DNA from: Arcuatula senhousia
Lineage: Eukaryota > Mollusca > Bivalvia > Mytilida > Mytilidae
NCBI GenBank assembly: GCA_963971305.1
Contig: OZ020307.1
Coordinates: 8,941,501-9,005,500, forward strand
DNA length: 64,000 nt
Reading direction: 5' to 3'
Positions 59,710-64,000 of the stretch are shown here, one piece after another. Below the pieces are notes generated by a model. It saw nothing but the letters and a program-made list of their open reading frames with translations, did no database searches and had not been told where the DNA came from. Positions within the stretch are counted from its first letter, which is position 1. Each line of letters opens with the position of its first letter. A program made the position numbers and the translations under genes.

Positions 59710-59807
59710 TTTTGTATGTGATTCAAGTATGATAAGTTTCTGATCAAGTATACCTTTCGCTTCGGTCCACAAACTTGTATGTGAGTTATGGCCCTTTGAA
59801 ATTTGAA
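59710..59807 (-). repeat. Perfect inverted duplication, right copy (98 bp)
   Basis: Exact reverse complement of 58633-58730. The matching stops sharply on both sides. Confidence 0.88.
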
Positions 59808-59937
59808 AGTTTCTTTAGACCCTAAAAGAAGATATAGATATATACTATATATATGTAGGCATTAAATATAGGCAAAATACGGCCAAATCCCCAAACACAA
59901 CTTATAATACTTGTTCTTTAGTTGTATTGTATAGCGT

Positions 59938-60045
59938 GTTTTTTTTTTTTTTTTTTTTTTTAAACCTTTCCACTTTTATTCTCTTCCATTGTGTCATCTT
60001 AGCCTTTTCAGACGTTCGATGAATCCCCGATTGGTACTCATTTGC
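59938..60045 (+). mobile_element. Poly-T run and Penelope-like tail fragment
   Basis: A run of about 25 T at 59938-59962 is followed by a diverged copy of the tail end: CCTTTTCAGACGTTCGATGA then CCCCGATTGGTACTCATTTGC. Plus-strand orientation. Confidence 0.5.
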
Positions 60046-62389
60046 CTATTTTATAACATCTACATTCAAAAATAACGAACTGCTTAAGGCCTTGATGAGC
60101 GCAGAATTCGTAGAATCTCCTGAACCAGGTTGAAAGGCTAACCCCATCTTCTATTGCGAACTTGCAGTCCGGAAGTGACACAACATTGTTGTGTGACACA
60201 TCTGAGAAAATTCGATGATAAGTTCAGTTCATCAGGAATTTAAAATATAGTTAATGAAAACAATGAATCACAGACCATAATCTCTAAAACAGTCTTCTTT
60301 AAATGGCTAATATCGAAAGAAAAACTATTTCGGAGTCCGAACGAGACGAATTTTCTAAGATCTGGATTCACAGACACAACTCTGTCGGTTAAAAAAGGAA
60401 TACAATGTACAAACCCTGCTTGCAATTCACATAAGCTGTGAAGAATACACAATACACAACATGCATGTAACAAGTACCGGTATTTTTTAAGTAACGAATA
60501 TAAATAATGTTGATTTGTCCCGTCTTATATGTATATAGGTTTATAATTATTATATGCACCATACAGGCGTGAAAGAAATCTTACAAATGTTCGCTTATAT
60601 AAGGGAATCGTTTTTGCAATTCGTGATTTGGTTGCGTGTATAATTTTAAAGTGATTTCAATACTATTAATATAAATTAATAAAGATGCAATGACGGTATT
60701 CCCACTACTAACATCATTTAGAATAATTTGATTATAAAATAGAGTTAAATGCAAAACTCAAATTATAAAGTTTCAATAGAAAGCGACTGTTTGTTTGTTT
60801 AAGATGCAGAGATTGAATATCAAGTCCAATCAAAATGCTCTTTTGTTAATTTTGTTTGTCAGAGCGAATCGTGCACATTTAGCTGCAAAGCTTGAAATGG
60901 TAATTGTACTATTTTTGTCAGTAAATTGCAATGGGATGGCAAACTGTAGTTAATGGATATTTTTATTACCAACCATTGATAGAAAGTTTAATGAGTTTTA
61001 ACATCAACTAATGTCAGCAGATATCTAAAGAGATTTTGCATTTCTAGATAGCACATTGATACGTGAAATTATTGTACAGGAGACAGCATCTACAAATGCA
61101 GGAGGAACTTGAAAGACCGACATTGTTAACTGCTTGCAATACGAGTTTAACCCATTTGAAGCGTGCTGTAGGTACTGGGCATACCAAAGTGGTTAGGTGT
61201 AGAATTTACACCCAAATTAGTGTCACTTAGAATAGAAAATTAAATTTTATTGAAAGTTTATACAAAAACTTCAATACAACTCACAGAATCAACCATGATT
61301 TATATCAAATTAAATTACAACAGATTACTTTGAAACTTGTTTAGATGAGAGAGGCTTTTAAAATATTTACTTGGCAACCGTACAATTAATTTGACAAGTT
61401 GTTCTTTAAGTAGTTATCAGATCACGCGATAGTTTTCAATGATGGACTTCTCTCAAATTGAATATACTCTGCCTTTGACGAAAACTCGACAGTTTATCTG
61501 ATTTGAGCCTATAGTGAGAGGCAAAGGTGAACTCGTGCTTTACTGTTTGGACAAAACACCTTTTTAATAAATGCTCATTTGGGACTTAATGAAGCGGAAC
61601 AGTGAATTCTCTTCATAACAGTCGACAGCTTATCTCGTCTTGTCATACTAAAGATTTGAACACTTATTTTCTATAATTTTTTTAATGAAATAGGATTCAT
61701 ATTAAATTTTAAATATGACATAATTGGATTTGATCTTATTTGGATAAAAACGAATACATTTAAAAAATAACAAAAACAAGGACAACTGCCTAATTGTTTG
61801 GACTTCTAGAATTGCAATAAAATTTAAATCATATTGATAGCCTTCAAAATTAAAATGATAACAGTTTTAAAATCAAATTAAAGCACATATAAATTTCTCG
61901 CAAAAAGATATTACAACTTCGATGCAAGATGACATATTTTCATAAAAGCTTTTTTTCAAATCAAGAAATAAATATACTCTTAAAATATAAAAAAATGACT
62001 ATCATCGACGATATAAAAAAAAATAATTTTGACAATATTTTATAGGACATAATTCTTTTGATTCATAGTATATAGCAAGTTAAAAAACAGAATAATAGTA
62101 TTTAATAGAATAAAACAAAACCAAAGATTCACATAAGTATATAGCTTGGAAACAACTAAAATATTGTGTTCTTACATGGAAGATATAATGTTTATATTTA
62201 CATGTAATTATGCACAATGTATTACATTAGTTAAATACAATGAAGAAAAAAGGGAAAAACACAAAGCATGATAAAACAAAGTAAATAAAAAAAAATGTAC
62301 AAATTAAATTAAGTTTGTATTCTGCGCGTTTTATATAACACTCTTTTTTTACTTGTAGAAATTGTAAATAATTCTAGAAAATTATGTCT
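60046..62389. other. Unique AT-rich region
   Basis: No gene or repeat recognised. A small palindrome (CACAACATTGTTGTG) lies near 60180-60195. Confidence 0.4.
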
Positions 62390-62475
62390 ATGTCTTCTTT
62401 GGGTTGTTCCTTCTCTTGGACATTTGAGATTGATTCTCCAAGGTCGGTAGTTTCCTTATTACCTTTATCTAGAAA
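62390..62475 (-). repeat. Dispersed repeat, copy 2 of 3
   Basis: Minus strand: ATAAAGGTAATAAGGAAACT then CGACCTTGGAGAATCAATCTC. It is related to 17615-17730. TTTCTAG precedes it and would also read as a splice acceptor, but DNA-level copies elsewhere favour a repeat. Confidence 0.5.
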
Positions 62476-63569
62476 GGGACAAAAAATGTATTAATCACAT
62501 GAACCAGGAACTTATGGAGAAGATATTTATAGGCCTTGGCCTGCTATCCAATCCTTTTCTTATTGAATAAAATATGTTTAAAGCAAACATGAACCAACAC
62601 AATCACAAATATGCACAAGCAGTCAGTTTTTTTTTAAATAAACTGTTCTGACATAAAAAATAAAGAAAATGTATTGCAACCTTGAACTAGGTTTATATGT
62701 TTTAGCAATGTTTTTTTTTAAACATATTTATTATTTTTTATCGCTGAAAAAATTGTCCGACACAGGCTTGAAGATATTGGAGACAAAGGTTTCTTTGTCA
62801 TGAAGTTTGTTTGTCACTCAATAAAAATCATTTAACTGGTTAAAATATCATAAAAGAAAAGTTAGATTCAACTAAAAGGACATCTCCATCTTAAGTTTCA
62901 AACAGAATTCCGGTACAAAATTACTACTGGACCGAAAATAATTCAGTTTTCTTGTCAACATCCGCTTTGCATCAACCAATTTCCTGTATTTGATTGGCTC
63001 TCTTAATCTTACACGATTGTTAAGTAATTCTCAGAAGATGTTAATCCGATCAGAATTGTGCTTTATCAATAAATATTATTTTATCAATTTAAGCCATGTA
63101 AAATAATACATGTTTAACAAAAGACACCAAAAAGATCGTGTTAAGATTTTGAAACATTTTTCACGATTGCGTGCTCACCGATTTCCGGTCTGACGATGCC
63201 AGCTGAACCACGCCCACTTTTATTGTCTCCCCTTTCTCGGGTAGCCAAGTTAACAAAGCATGTCCCGGATATTGATTCAGAAACACTAATTGCATGGTGC
63301 ATAATAAGAAATTAGTCTCTGTGATATTATTATAATTTACTCCCTGCTGGAAATATTGATACTTTAACGCATTTACATTAATTTCCTTTCAATACTAAGA
63401 GAACCCACCAAGGCAGAACGTGTACTAATTTATGCAATTTGTAACTAAAACCTGTTTTTTCAATACAAACTTAGAAGATAAACATATTTTTGATACAAGA
63501 CTTTCCATATATTTGTCAGTAATGTTTGTACGTTGATTTTATTGGGATCAATCCGACACCTTTTCTCAA
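62476..63569. other. Unique AT-rich region
   Basis: No gene or repeat recognised. A less AT-rich patch at 63175-63260 has no identifiable content. Confidence 0.4.
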
Positions 63570-63640
63570 TCATTATGTCTTCCATGCTGATCCTCCAAGT
63601 TCGTTAATTTTGTTATTACCTGTATTGTGCATTAACAAGA
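63570..63640 (-). repeat. Dispersed repeat, copy 3 of 3
   Basis: Minus strand: AATACAGGTAATAACAAAAT, GAACTTGGAGGATCAG and ATGGAAGACATA. It is shorter than copy 1 by an internal deletion between GGAGG and ATGGAAGACATA. Confidence 0.5.
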
Positions 63641-64000
63641 AGGGATATGGTTAAAACCATATCCATTGGTACTCGAGTTACATATGTCACAGTAAGGCTC
63701 CTGAAACATGCATAATGCATTTAGCATCATAGTAATACCTACCATACTAGAATGAAAGATAAGGTTGAAAGGATTCATTCATTGTTATAAGCATCATTTG
63801 AACAAACCGTACCAATATGTTTTTCTGGCACTTTCTAGTTATAAAACAATATGGAAATTGAATGATTCTTTGTAGGTGGTTATTCGTCTGGAAGAACAGG
63901 TTTCAGTTAATTTCGAAGCATACGATTGCATAGTATCATTAGATGCACCTACTACTGGTAAACTGAAAAAAATGTTGATAGGACAGGCCACCCAGCTAAG

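Noticed and set aside
62390..63640. Terminal exons of a tandem gene family (peptides beginning GNK with a possible splice acceptor TTTCTAG)
   Set aside because: Three scattered copies are conserved at DNA level from AAAGGTAATAA onward, one is frame-broken by a deletion, and the motif resembles a common mussel repeat. An exon reading would need transcript support.

Overview
This is a eukaryotic, AT-rich, gene-poor window, most likely from a bivalve mollusc and probably a mytilid mussel. That identification is an inference: it rests on the repeat families, chiefly a Penelope-like retroelement whose 3' tail I recognise from mussel genomes, and on the mix of RTE-like LINE remnants, minisatellites and small hairpin elements. 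I found no intact host gene, no convincing exon chain, no rRNA or tRNA gene and no CRISPR. The long open frames (46.8-47.3, 56.2-56.7, 30.5-31.3 kb) are read-through of tandem repeats whose period is a multiple of three.

Layout. 1-1.37 kb: decayed LINE reverse transcriptase. 1.8-2.1 kb: two Penelope-like tails facing each other. 2.27-5.23 kb: a 53-bp minisatellite split by a second LINE fragment. 5.2-13.1 kb: mostly unique AT-rich DNA with one possible inverted-repeat element. 13.1-13.8 kb: Penelope-like fragments. 15.6-17.05 kb: nested inverted-repeat elements, part of which recurs inverted at 37.6-38.05 kb. 17.9-18.1 kb: a 55-bp minisatellite. 26.5-27.4 kb: a GC-richer dispersed repeat. 29.2-33.9 kb: a cluster of Penelope-like copies, one inserted in a 42-bp minisatellite and one starting directly after a 30-bp minisatellite. 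35.2-36.2 kb: a tandem duplication, one copy carrying a 402-bp PIF/Harbinger-like MITE. 41.7 kb: another Penelope-like tail. 57.7-59.8 kb: a 170-bp tandem repeat and a perfect 98-bp inverted duplication.

The outstanding object is at 46,898-56,672: a 9,775-bp element flanked by a perfect 9-bp direct repeat (ACAAATAGA). Its ends are long inverted repeats. Each end starts with an identical unique cap of about 13 bp plus a 36-bp minisatellite, followed by arms made wholly of a ~169-bp satellite. The arms run in opposite orientations and meet at about 50,068 with no spacer. Ends made of tandem repeats, a 9-bp target duplication and no coding capacity match the definition of a Foldback (FB) element, but here the whole body is satellite DNA with a 507-bp higher-order repeat. 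I read it as a non-autonomous foldback or Mutator-like element that moves, or once moved, a satellite array.

How the parts interact: mobile elements have repeatedly landed in or next to tandem arrays (LINE in the 53-bp array, Penelope-like element in the 42-bp array, MITE in a tandem duplication). In two of these cases the repeat supplies a built-in empty site for reading the insertion.
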